Assembly: GCF_964204645.1 (NCBI RefSeq)
Contig: NC_134036.1
Span: 7,612,704 to 7,676,703, forward strand
Origin: Tubulanus polymorphus
Lineage: Eukaryota > Nemertea > Palaeonemertea > Tubulaniformes > Tubulanidae
Length of the DNA: 64,000 bases
Direction: 5' to 3'
The notes beneath the pieces are model-generated. The model searched no databases and was not told the origin of the DNA. It saw only the letters and a list, made by a program, of their open reading frames with translations. Below are positions 1 to 12,200 of the stretch, one piece after another; the first letter of the stretch is position 1; each line of letters opens with the position of its first letter. The position numbers and the translations under genes are program-made.

Positions 1-960
1 GGCACACTGACGAACGGATGGACGACCGACCTACTGCCTCCCTCCCTCCCTCCCTCACTGCACCGGGTCGTAACGCTGATCAAGGCCCGGTCAGCACTTA
101 GTCGTTTTTCGAACAACCACCGCCGGCACACTGACGAACGAACGGACGACCGACCTACTGCCACCCTCCCTCCCTTCCTGACCGGTGCCGGGTCGTAACG
201 CTGTTCATGGCCTGGCCAGCACTTAGTCGTTTTTCGAACAACAACTGCCGACACACTGACTAACGGGCGGACGACTGTCCTAGTGCCTCCCTCCCTCCCT
301 CACTGCACCGGGTCGTAACGCTGATCAAGGCCCGGTCAGCACTTAGTCGTTTTTCGAACAACCACCGCCGGCACACTGACGAAAGGATGGACGCCCGACC
401 TACTGCCTCCCTCCCTCCCTCACTGCTCCGGGTCGTAACGCTGATCAAGGCCCGGTCAGCACTTAGTCGTTTTTCGAACCATCACTGCCGGCACACTGAC
501 AAACGGACGGACGACCGACCTACTGCCTCCCTCCCTCCCTCACTGCACCGGGTCGTAACGCTGTTCATGGCCCGGTCAGCACTTAGTCGTTTTTCAAACA
601 ACAACCGCCGACACACTGACTAACGGGCGGACGACTGTCCTAGTGCCTCCCTCCCTCCCTCACTGCGCCGGGTCGTAACGCTGATCATAGCCCGGTCAGC
701 ACTTAGTCGTTTTTCGAACAACCACCGCCGGCACACTGACGAACGGATGGACGACCGACCTACTGCCTCCCTCCCTCCCTCACTGCACCGGGTCGTAACG
801 CTGATCAAGGCCCGGTCAGCACTTAGTCGTTTTTCGAACAACCACCGCCGGCACACTGACGAACGGATGGACGACCGACCTACTGTCCCCCTCCCTCCCA
901 CACTGCTCCGGGTCGTAACGCTGATCAAGGCCCGGTCAGCACTTAGTCGTTTTTCGAACC
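1..960. repeat. Duplicated satellite block, copy 1 (offset ~4085)
   Basis: The unit order from position 1 is repeated from 4086, including the rare variants gatggacgcccgacc (388 and 4473) and tttttcaaacaac (cAaac instead of cGaac, near 593 and 4798). The offset is 4085 up to about 470 and 4205 afterwards, so the second copy carries one additional 120-bp monomer. This is the signature of segmental duplication followed by a one-unit unequal exchange. Confidence 0.8.
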
Positions 961-1079
961 AGCACTGACGGCAGACTAACTAACGGGCGGACGATTGTCC
1001 AACTGCCTCCCTCCCTCCCTCCCTCACTGCACCGGGTCGTAACGCTGATCAAGGCCCGGTCAGCACTTAGTCGTTTTTC

Positions 1080-3120
1080 GAACTACCACCGCCGGCACAC
1101 TGACGAACGAACGGACGACCGACCTACTGCCACCCTCCCTCCCTTCCTGACCGGTGCCGGGTCGTAACGCTGTTCATGGCCCGGTCAGCACTTAGTCGTT
1201 TTTCGAACAACAACCGCCGACACACTGACTAACGGGCGGACGACTGTCCTAGTGCCTCCCTCCCTCCCTCACTGCACCGGGTCGTAACGCTGATCAAGGC
1301 CCGGTCAGCACTTAGTCGTTTTTCGAACAACCACCGCCGGCACACTGACGAACGGACGGACGACCGACCTACTGCCTCCCTCCCTCCCTCCCTGACCTGC
1401 GCCGGGTCGTAACGCTGATCAAGGCCCGGTCAGCCCTTTGTCGTTTTTCGAACAACCATCACTGCCGGCACACTGACAAACGGACGGACGACCGACCTAC
1501 TGCCTCCCTCCCTCCCTCACTGCTCCGGGTCGTAACGCTGATCAAGGCCCGGTCAGCACTTAGTCGTTTTTCGAACAACCACCGCCGGCACACTGACGAA
1601 TGGACGGACGACCGACCTACTACCTCCCTCCCCCCCGGACCGGTGCCGGATCGTCACGCTGATCATGGCCCGGTCAGCACTTAGTCGTTTTTCGAACAAC
1701 AACCGCTGACACACTAACTAACGGGCGGACGACCGACCTACTGCCTCCCTCCCTCCCTCCCTCACTGCACCGGGTCGTAACGCTGATCAAGGCCCGGTCA
1801 GCACTTAGTCGTTTTTCGAACTACCACCGCCGGCACACTGACGAACGGACGGACGACCGACCTACTGCCTCCCTCCCTCCCTCCCTGACCGGTGCCGGGT
1901 CGTAACGCTGATCAAGGCCCGGTCAGCACTTAGTCGTTTTTCGAACTACCATCACAGCCGGCACACTGACAAACGGACGGACGACCGACCTACTGCCTCC
2001 CTCCCTCCCTCCCTCACTGCACCGGGTCGTAACGCTGATCAAGGCCCGGTCAGCACTTAGTCGTTTTTCGAATAACCAACTCTGCCGGCACATTGACGAA
2101 CGGACGGACGACCGACCTACTGTCCCCCTCCCTCCCTCACTGCGCCGGGTCGTAACGCTGATCATAGCCCGGTCAGCACTTAGTCGTTTTTCGAACAACC
2201 ACCGCCGGCACACTGACGAACGGATGGACGACCGACCTACTGCCTCCCTCCCTCCCTCCCTCCCTCCCTCCCTCCCTCCCTCCCTCCCTCACTGCACCGG
2301 GTCGTAACGCTGATCAAGGCCCGGTCAGCACTTAGTCGTTTTTCGAACTACCACCGCCGGCACACTGACGAACGAACGGACGACCGACCTACTGCCACCC
2401 TCCCTCCCTTCCTGACCGGTGCCGGGTCGTAACGCTGTTCATGGCCCGGTCAGCACTTAGTCGTTTTTCGAACAACAACCGCCGACACACTGACTAACGG
2501 GCGGACGACTGTCCTAGTGCCTCCCTCCCTCCCTCACTGCACCGGGTCGTAACGCTGATCAAGGCCCGGTCAGCACTTAGTCGTTTTTCGAACAACCACC
2601 GCCGGCACACTGACGAACGGACGGACGACCGACCTACTGCCTCCCTCCCTCCCTCCCTGACCTGCGCCGGGTCGTAACGCTGATCAAGGCCCGGTCAGCC
2701 CTTTGTCGTTTTTCGAACAACCATCACTGCCGGCACACTGACAAACGGACGGACGACCGACCTACTGCCTCCCTCCCTCCCTCACTGCTCCGGGTCGTAA
2801 CGCTGATCAAGGCCCGGTCAGCACTTAGTCGTTTTTCGAACAACCACCGCCGGCACACTGACGAATGGACGGACGACCGACCTACTACCTCCATCCCCCC
2901 CCGGACCGGTGCCGGATCGTCACGCTGATCATGGCCCGGTCAGCACTTAGTCGTTTTTCGAACAACAACCGCCGACACACTAACTAACGGGCGGACGACC
3001 GACCTACTGCCTCCCTCCCTCCCTCCCTCACTGCACCGGGTCGTAACGCTGATCAAGGCCCGGTCAGCACTTAGTCGTTTTTCGAACTACCACCGCCGGC
3101 ACACTGACGAACGGACGGAC
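1080..3120. repeat. Tandem satellite duplication, period ~1265 bp
   Basis: The series of monomers from about 1080 to 1850 recurs from about 2345 to 3120 in the same order. Shared rare variants include cctgacctgcgccggg (1393 and 2658), cagccctttgtcg, and the unit ctactacctcc followed by a C run (1619 and 2884). The offset is 1265-1266 bp. A run of about twelve CCCT steps at 2242-2291 lies just before the second copy. Confidence 0.75.
2242..2291. repeat. Local (CCCT)n expansion in a satellite unit
   Basis: The pyrimidine box of this monomer is lengthened to about 50 bp of uninterrupted CCCT, against the usual three or four steps. It is a small version of the expansion at 61928-62678. Confidence 0.9.
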
Positions 3121-4085
3121 GACCGACCTACTGCCTCCCTCCCTCCCTCCCTGACCGGTGCCGGGTCGTAACGCTGATCAAGGCCCGGTCAGCACTTAGT
3201 CGTTTTTCGAACAACCATCGCCGGCACACTGACGAACGAACGGACGACCGACCTACTGCCACCCTCCCTCCCTTCCTGACCGGTGCCGGGTCGTAACGCT
3301 GTTCATGGCCCGGTCAGCACTTAGTCGTTTTTCGAACAACAACCGCCGACACACTGACTAACGGGCGGACGTCTGTCCTAGTGCCTCCCTCCCTCCCTCA
3401 CTGCACCGGGTCGTAACGCTGATCAAGGCCCGGTCAGCACTTAGTCGTTTTTCGAACAACCACCGCCGGCACACTGACGAACGGATGGACGACCGACCTA
3501 CTGCCTCCCTCCCTCCCTCCCTCTCTCACTGCACCGGGTCGTAACGCTGATCAAGGCCCGGTCAGCACTTAGTCATCTTTCGAACGACTACCACCGGCAC
3601 ACTGACGAACGGACTGACGACCGACCTACTGCCTCCCTCCCTCCCCCCTCACTGCACCGGGTCGTAACGCTGATCAAGGCCCGGTCAGCACTTAGTCGTT
3701 TTTCGAACCAGCACTGACGGCAGACTAACTAACGGGCGGACGATTGTCCGACTGCCTCCCTCTCTCCCTCCCTCACTGCGCCGGGTCGTAATGCTGATCA
3801 AGACCCGGTCAGCACTTAGTCGTTTTTCGAACAACCAGCACTGCCGGCACACTGACTAACGGGCGGACGACCGACCTACTGCCTCCCTCCCTCCCTCACT
3901 GCACCGGGTCGTAACGCTGATCAAGGCCCGGTCAGCACATAGTCGTTTTTCGAACCATCACTGCCGGCACACTGACAAACGGACGGACGACCGACCTACT
4001 GCCTCCCTCCCTCCCTCACTGCACCGGGTCGTAACGCTGATCATGGCCCGGTCAGCACTTAATCGTTTTTCGAACAACCACCGCC

Positions 4086-5165
4086 GGCACACTGACGAAC
4101 GGATGGACGACCGACCTACTGCCTCCCTCCCTCCCTCCCTCACTGCACCGGGTCGTAACGCTGATCAAGGCCCGGTCAGCACTTAGTCGTTTTTCGAACA
4201 ACCACCGCCGGCACACTGACGAACGAACGGACGACCGACCTACTGCCACCCTCCCTCCCTTCCTGACCGGTGCCGGGTCGTAACGCTGTTCATGGCCTGG
4301 CCAGCACTTAGTCGTTTTTCGAACAACAACTGCCGACACACTGACTAACGGGCGGACGACTGTCCTAGTGCCTCCCTCCCTCCCTCACTGCACCGGGTCG
4401 TAACGCTGATCAAGGCCCGGTCAGCACTTAGTCGTTTTTCGAACAACCACCGCCGGCACACTGACGAAAGGATGGACGCCCGACCTACTGCCTCCCTCCC
4501 TCCCTCACTGCTCCGGGTCGTAACGCTGATCAAGGCCCGGTCAGCACTTAGTCGTTTTTCGAACAACCACCGCCGGTACACTGACGAACGGATAGACGAC
4601 CGACCTACTGCCTCCCTCCCTCCCTCACTGCACCGGGTCGTAACGCTGATCAAGACCTCGTCAGCACTTAGTCGTTTTTCGAACAACCACCGCCGGCACA
4701 CTGACGAACGGACGGACGACCGACCTACTGCCTCCCTCCCTCCCTCACTGCACCGGGTCGTAACGCTGTTCATGGCCCGGTCAGCACTTAGTCGTTTTTC
4801 AAACAACAACCGCCGACACACTGACTAACGGGCGGACGACTGTCCTAGTGCCTCCCTCCCTCCCTCACTGCGCCGGGTCGTAACGCTGATCATAGCCCGG
4901 TCAGCACTTAGTCGTTTTTCGAACAACCACCGCCGGCACACTGACGAACGGATGGACGACCGACCTACTGCCTCCCTCCCTCCCTCCCTCACTGCACCGG
5001 GTCGTAACGCTGATCAAGGCCCGGTCAGCACTTAGTCGTTTTTCGAACTACCACCGCCGGCACACTGACGAACGAACGGACGACCGACCTACTGCCACCC
5101 TCCCTCCCTTCCTGACCGGTGCCGGGTCGTAACGCTGTTCATGGCCCGGTCAGCACTTAGTCGTT
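4086..5165. repeat. Duplicated satellite block, copy 2 (offset ~4085)
   Basis: This is the second copy of the block at 1-960. It has an additional monomer around 4570-4690 that carries gatagacgac and tcaagacctcgtcagc. The latter variant recurs near 9712, so the extra monomer may come from that part of the array. Boundaries are approximate because the surrounding sequence is the same satellite. Confidence 0.75.
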
Positions 5166-6529
5166 TTTCGAACAACAACCGCCGACACACTGACAAACGG
5201 ACGGACAACCGACGTACTGCCTCCCTCCCTCCCTCAATGCTCTGGGTCGTAACGCTGATCAAGGCCCGGTCAGCACTTTGTCGTTTTTCGAACTACCACC
5301 GCCGGCACACTGACGAACGGACGGACGACCGACCTACTGCCTCCCTCCCTCCCTCCCTGACCGGTGCCGGGTCGTAACGCTGATCAAGGCCCGGTCAGCA
5401 CTTAGTCGTTTTTCGAACAACCACCGCCGGCACACTGACGAACGAACGGCCGACCGACCTACTGCCACCCTCCCTCCCTTCCTGACCGGTGCATGGTCGT
5501 AACGCTGTTCATGGCCCGGTCAGCACTTAGTCGTTTTTCGAACAACAACCGCCGACACACTGACTAACGGGCGGACGACAGTCCTAGTGCCTCCCTCCCT
5601 CCCTCACTGCGCCGGGTCGTAACGCTGATCATGGACCGGTCAGCACTTAGTTGTTTTTCGAACAACCACCGCCGGCACACTGACGAACGGATGGACGACC
5701 GACCTACTGCCTCCCTCCCTCCCTCCCTCACTGCACCGGGTCGTAACGCTGATCAAGGCCCGGTCAGCACTTAGTCGTTTTTCGAACTACCACCGCCGGC
5801 ACACTGACGAACGAACGGACGACCGACCTACTGCCACCCTCCCTCCCTTCCTGACCGGTGCCGGGTCGTAACGCTGTTCATGGCCCGGTCAGCACTTAGT
5901 CGTTTTTCGAACAACCACAGCCGGCACACTGACGAACGAACGGACGACCGACCTACTGCCACCCTCCCTCCCTTCCTGACCGGTGCCGGGTCGTAACGCT
6001 GTTCATGGCCCGGTCAGCACTTAGTCGTTTTTCGAACAACAACCGCCGACACACTGACTAACGGGCGGACGACTGTCCTAGTGCCTCCCTCCCTCCCTCA
6101 CTGCACCGGGACGTAACGCTGATCAAGGCCCGGTCAGCACTTAGTCGTTTTTCGAACAACCACCGCCGGCACACTGACGAACGGATGGACGACCGACCTA
6201 CTGCCTCCCTCCCTCCCTCCCTCCCTCACTGCACCGGGTCGTAACGCTGATCAAGGCCCGGTCAGCACTTAGTCGTTTTTCGAACAACCACCGCCGGCAC
6301 ACTGACGAACGGATGGTCGACCGACCTACTGCCCTCCCTCCCTCCCTCCCTCACTGCACCGGGTCGTAACGCTGATCAAGGCCCGGTCAGCACTTAGTCG
6401 TTTTTCGAACTACCACCGCCGGCACACTGACGAACGGACGGACGACCGACCTACTGCCTCCCTCCCTCCCTCCCTGACCGGTGCCGGGTCGTAACGCTGA
6501 TCAAGGCCCGGTCAGCACTTAGTCGTTTT

Positions 6530-9260
6530 TCGAACCAACACTGACGGCAGACTAACTAACGGGCGGACGATTGTCCGACTGCCTCCCTCTCTCCCTCCCT
6601 CACTGCGCCGGGTCGTAATGCTGATCAAGGCCCGGTCAGCACTTAGTCGTTTTTCGAACAACCAGCACTGCCGGCACACTGACTAACGGGCGGACGACCG
6701 ACCTACTGCCTCCCTCCCTCCCTCACTGCACCGGGTCGTAACGCTGATCAAGGCCCGGTCAGCACTTAGTCGTTTTTCGAACAACCACCGCCGGCACACT
6801 GACGAACGGACGGACGACCGACCTACTGCCTCCCTCCCTCCCTCCCTGACCGGTGCCGGGTCGTAACGCTGATCAAGGCCCGGTCAGCATTTAGTCGTTT
6901 TTCGAACCAACACTGACGGCAGACTAACTAACGGGCGGACGATATTCCGACTGCCTCCCTCTCTCCCTCCCTCACTGCGCCGGGTCGTAATGCTGATCAA
7001 GGCCCGGTCAGCACTTAGTCGTTTTTCGAACAACCAGCACTGCCGGCACACTGACAAACGGACGGACGACCGACCTACTGCCTCCCTCCCTCCCTCACTG
7101 CACCGGGTCGTAACGCTGATCATGGCCCGGTCAGCACTTAATCGTTTTTCGAACAACCACCGCCGGCACACTGACGAACGGATGGACGACCGACCTACTG
7201 CCTCCCTCCCTCCCTCCCTCCCTCACTGCACTGGGTCGTAACGCTGATCAAGGCCCGGTCAGCACTTAGTCGTTTTTCGAACCAACACTGACGGCAGACT
7301 AACTAACGGGCGGACGATTGTCCGACTGCCTCCCTCTCTCCCTCCCTCACTGCGCCGGGTCGTAATGCTGATCAAGGCCCGGTCAGCACTTAGTCGTTCT
7401 TCGAACAACCAGCACTGCCGGCACACTGACTAACGGGCGGACGACCGACCTACTGCCTCCCTCCCTCCCTCACTGCACCGGGTCGTAACGCTGATCAAGG
7501 CCCGGTCAGCACTTAGTCGTTTTTGGAACCATCACTGCCGGCACACGACAAACGGACGGACGACCGACCTACTGCCTCCCTCCCTCCCTCACTGCACCGG
7601 GTCGTAACGCTGATCATGGCCCGGTCAGCACTTAATCGTTTTTCGAACAACCACCGCCGGCACACTGACGAACGGATGGACGACCGACCTACTGCCTCCC
7701 TCCCTCCCTCCCTCACTGCACCGGGTCGTAACGCTGATCAAGGCCCGGTCAGCACTTAGTCGTTTTTCGAACCAACACTGACGGCAGACTAACTAACGGG
7801 CGGACGATTGTCCGACTGCCTCCCTCTCTCCCTCCCTCACTGCACCGGGTCGTAACGCTGATCAAGGCCCGGTCAGCACTTAGTCGTTTTTCGAACCAAC
7901 ACTGACGGCAGACTAACTAACGGGCGGACGATTGTCCGACTGCCTCCCTCTCTCCCTCCCTCACTGCACCGGGTCGTAACGCTGATCAAGGCCCGGTCAG
8001 CACTTAGTCGTTTTTCGAACTACCACCGCCGGCACACTGACGAACGGACGGACGACCGACCTACTGCCTCCCTCCCTCCCTCCCTGACCGGTGCCGGGTC
8101 GTAACGCTGATCAAGGCCCGGTCAGCACTTAGTCGTTTTTCGAACCAACACTGACGGCAGACTAACTAACGGGCGGACGATTGTCCGACTGCCTCCCTCT
8201 CTCCCTCCCTCACTGCGCCGGGTCGTAATGCTGATCAAGGCCCGGTCAGCACTTAGTCGTTTTTCGAACAACCAGCACTGCCGGCACACTGACTAACGGG
8301 CGGACGACCGACCTACTGCCTCCCTCCCTCCCTCACTGCACCGGGTCGTAACGCTGATCAAGGCCCGGTCAGCACTTAGTCGTTTTTCGAACCATCACTG
8401 CCGGCACACTGACGAACGGACGGACGACCGACCTACTGCCTCCCTCCCTCCCTCACTGCTCCGGGTCGTAACGCTGATCAAGGCCCGGTCAGCACTTAGT
8501 CGTTTTTCGAACCAACACTGACGGCAGACTAACTAACGGGCGGACGATATTCCGACTGCCTCCCCCTCTCCCTCCCTCACTGCGCCGGGTCGTAATGCTG
8601 ATCAAGGCCCGGTCAGCACTTAGTCGTTTTTCGAACCATCACTGCCGGCACACTGACGAACGGACGGACGACCGACCTACTGCCTCCCTCCCTCCCTCCC
8701 TGACCGGTGCCGGGTCGTAATGCTGATCAAGGCCCGGTCAGCACTTAGTCGTTTTTCGAACCAACACTGACGGCAGACTAACTAACGGGCGGACGATATT
8801 CCGACTGCCTCCCTCTCTCCCTCCCTCACTGCGCCGGGTCGTAATGCTGATCAAGGCCCGGTCAGCACTTAGTCGTTTTTTCGAACAACCAGCACTGCCG
8901 GCACACTGACAAACGGACGGATGACCGACCTACTGCCTCCCTCCCTCCCTCACTGCACCGGGTCGTAACGCTGATCATGGCCCGGTCAGCACTTAATCGT
9001 TTTTCGAACAACCACCGCCGGCACACTGACGAACGGATGGACGACCGACCTACTGCCTCCCTCCCTCCCTCCCTCACTGCACCGGGTCGTAACGCTGATC
9101 AAGGCCCGGTCAGCACTTAGTCGTTTTTCGAACCAACACTGACGGCAGACTAACTAACGGGCGGACGATTGTCCGACTGCCTCCCTCTCTCCCCTCCCTC
9201 ACTGCGCCGGGTCGTAATGCTGATCAAGGCCCGGTCAGCACTTAGTCGTTTTTCGAACAA
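6530..9260. repeat. Block enriched in a distinct monomer subfamily
   Basis: Units with ccaacactgacggcagac, taactaacgggcggacgat and a ctccctctctccctcc box, often followed by gtcgtaatgctgatc, are concentrated here (near 6533, 6904, 7268, 7770, 7893, 8145, 8510, 8760 and 9130). Elsewhere in the left array this type appears only near 955 and 3710, in a slightly different form (ccagcactgacgg). I did not see it in the right array. This is local homogenisation of one variant. Confidence 0.8.
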
Positions 9261-12200
9261 CCAGCACTGCCGGCACACTGACTAACGGGCGGACGACCGA
9301 CCTACTGCCTCCCTCCCTCCCTCACTGCACCGGGTCGTAACGCTGATCAAGGCCCGGTCAGCACTTAGTCGTTTTTCGAACCATCACTGCCGGCACACTG
9401 ACAACGGACGGACGACCGACCTACTGCCTCCCTCCCTCCCTCACTGCACCGGGTCGTAACGCTGATCATGGCCCGGGCAGCACTTAGTCGTTTTTCGAAC
9501 TACCACCGCCGGCACACTGACGAACGGATGGACGACCGACCTACTGCCTCCCTCCCTCCCTCCCTCACTGCACCGGGTCGTAACGCTGATCAAGGCCCGG
9601 TCAGCACTTAGTCGTTTTTCGAACAACCACCGCCGGCACACTGACGAACGGATGGACGACCGACCTACTGCCTCCCTCCCTCCCTCACTGCACCGGGTCG
9701 TAACGCTGATCAAGACCTCGTCAGCACTTAGTCGTTTTTCGAACAACCACCGCCGGCACACTGACGAACGGACGGACGACCGACCTACTGCCTCCCTCCC
9801 TCCCTCACTGCACCGGGTCGTAACGCTGATCAAGGCCCGGTCAGCACTTAGTCGTTTTTCGAACTACCACCGCCGGCACACTGACGAACGAACGGACGAC
9901 CGACCTACTGCCACCCTCCCTCCCTTCCTGACCGGTGCCGGGTCGTAACGCTGTTCATGGCCCGGTCAGCACTTAGTCGTTTTTCGAACAACAACCGCCG
10001 ACACACTGACTAACGGGCGGACGACTGTCCTAGTGCCTCCATCCCTCCCTCACTGCACCGGGTCGTAACGCTGATCATGGCCCGGTCAGCACTTAGTCGT
10101 TTTTCGAACAACCACCGCCGGCACACTGACGAACGGACGGACGACCGACCTACTGCCTCCCTCCCTCCCTCAATGCTCCGGGTCGTAACGCTGATCAAGG
10201 CCCGGTCAGCACTTAGTCGTTTTTCGAACAACCATCACTGCCGGCACACTGATAAACGGACGACGACCGACCTACTGCCCTCCCTCCCTCCCTCAATGCT
10301 CCGGGTCGTAACGCTGATCAAGGCCCGGTCAGCACTTAGTCGTTTTTCGAACAACCACCGCCGGCACACTGGCGAACGGACGGACGACCGACCTACTGCC
10401 TCCCTCCCTCCATCACTGCTCCGGGTCGTAAAGCTGATCAAGGGCCGGTCAGCACTTAGTCGTTTTTCGAATAACCACCTTCGAACTACCACCGCCGGCA
10501 CAATGACGAACGGACGGACGACCGACCTACTGCCTCCCTCCCTCCCTCCCTGACCGGTGCCGGGTCGTAACGCTGATCAAGGCCCGGTCAGCACTTAGTC
10601 GTTTTTCGAACAACAACCGCCGACACACTGACTAACGGGCGGACGACTGTCCTAGTGCCTCCCTCCCTCCCTCACTGCACCGGGTCGTAACGCTGATCAT
10701 GGCCCGGTCAGCACTTAGTCGTTTTCGAACAACCACCGCCGGCACACTGACGAACGGATGGACGACCGACCTACTGCCTCCCTCCCTCCCTCACTGCACC
10801 GGGTCGTAACGCTGATCAAGGCCCGGTCAGCACTTAGTCGTTTTTCGAACAACCATCACTGCCGGCACACTGATAAACGGACGGACGACCGACCTACTGC
10901 CTCCCTCCCTCCCTCCCTGACCGGTGCCGGGTCGTAACGCTGATCAAGGCCCGGTCAGCACTTAGTCGTTTTTCGAACAACCACCGCCGGCACACTGACG
11001 AACGAACGGACGACCGACCTACTGCCACCCTCCCTCCCTTCCTGACCGGTGCCGGGTCGTAACGCTGTTCATGGCCCGGTCAGCACTTAGTCGTTTTCGA
11101 ACAACAACCGCCGACACACTGACTAACGGGCGGACGACAGTCCTAGTGCCTCCCTCCCTCCCTCACTGCGCCGGGTCGTAACGCTGATCATGGACCGGTC
11201 AGCACTTAGTCGTTTTTCGAACAGCAACCGCCGACACACTGACCAACGGGCGGACGACGGACCTACTGCCTCCCTCCCTCCCTCAATGCGCCGGGTCGTA
11301 ACGCTGATCAAGGCCCGGTCAGCACTTAGTCGTTTTTCGAACAACAACCGCCGACACACTGACTAACGGGCGGACGACTGTCCTAGTGCCTCCCTCCCTC
11401 CCTCACTGCACCGGGTCGTAACGCTGATCATGGCCCGGTCAGCACTTAGTCGTTTTCGAACAACCACCGCCGGCACACTGACGAACGGATGGACGACCGA
11501 CCTACTGCCTCCCTCCCTCCCTCACTGCACCGGGTCGTAACGCTGATCAAGGCCCGGTCAGCACTTAGTCGTTTTTCGAACAACCATCACTGCCGGCACA
11601 CTGATAAACGGACGGACGACCGACCTACTGCCTCCCTCCCTCCCTCAATGCTCCGGGTCGTAACGCTGATCAAGGCCCGGTCAGCACTTAGTCGTTTTTC
11701 GAACTACTACCGCCGGCACACTGACGAACGGATGGACGACCGACCTACTGCCTCCCTCCCTCCCTCCCTGACCAGCGCTGGGTCGTAACGCTGATCAAGG
11801 CCCGGTCAGCCCTTAGTCGTTTTTCCAACAACCATCACTGCCGGCACACTGACAAACGGACGGACAACCGACCTACTGCCTCCCTCCTCCCTCAATGCTC
11901 TGGGTCGTAACGCTGATCAAGGCCCGGTCAGCACTTTGTCGTTTTTCGAACTACCACCGCCGGCACACTGACGAACGGACGGACGACCGACCTACTGCCT
12001 CCCTCCCTCCCTCCCTGACCGGTGCCGGGTCGTAACGCTGATCAAGGCCCGGTCAGCACTTAGTCGTTTTTCGAACTACTACCGCCGGCACACTGACGAA
12101 CGGATGGACGACCGACCTACTGCCTCCCTCCCTCCCTCCCTGACCAGCGCTGGGTCGTAACGCTGATCAAGGCCCGGTCAGCCCTTAGTCGTTTTTCGAA

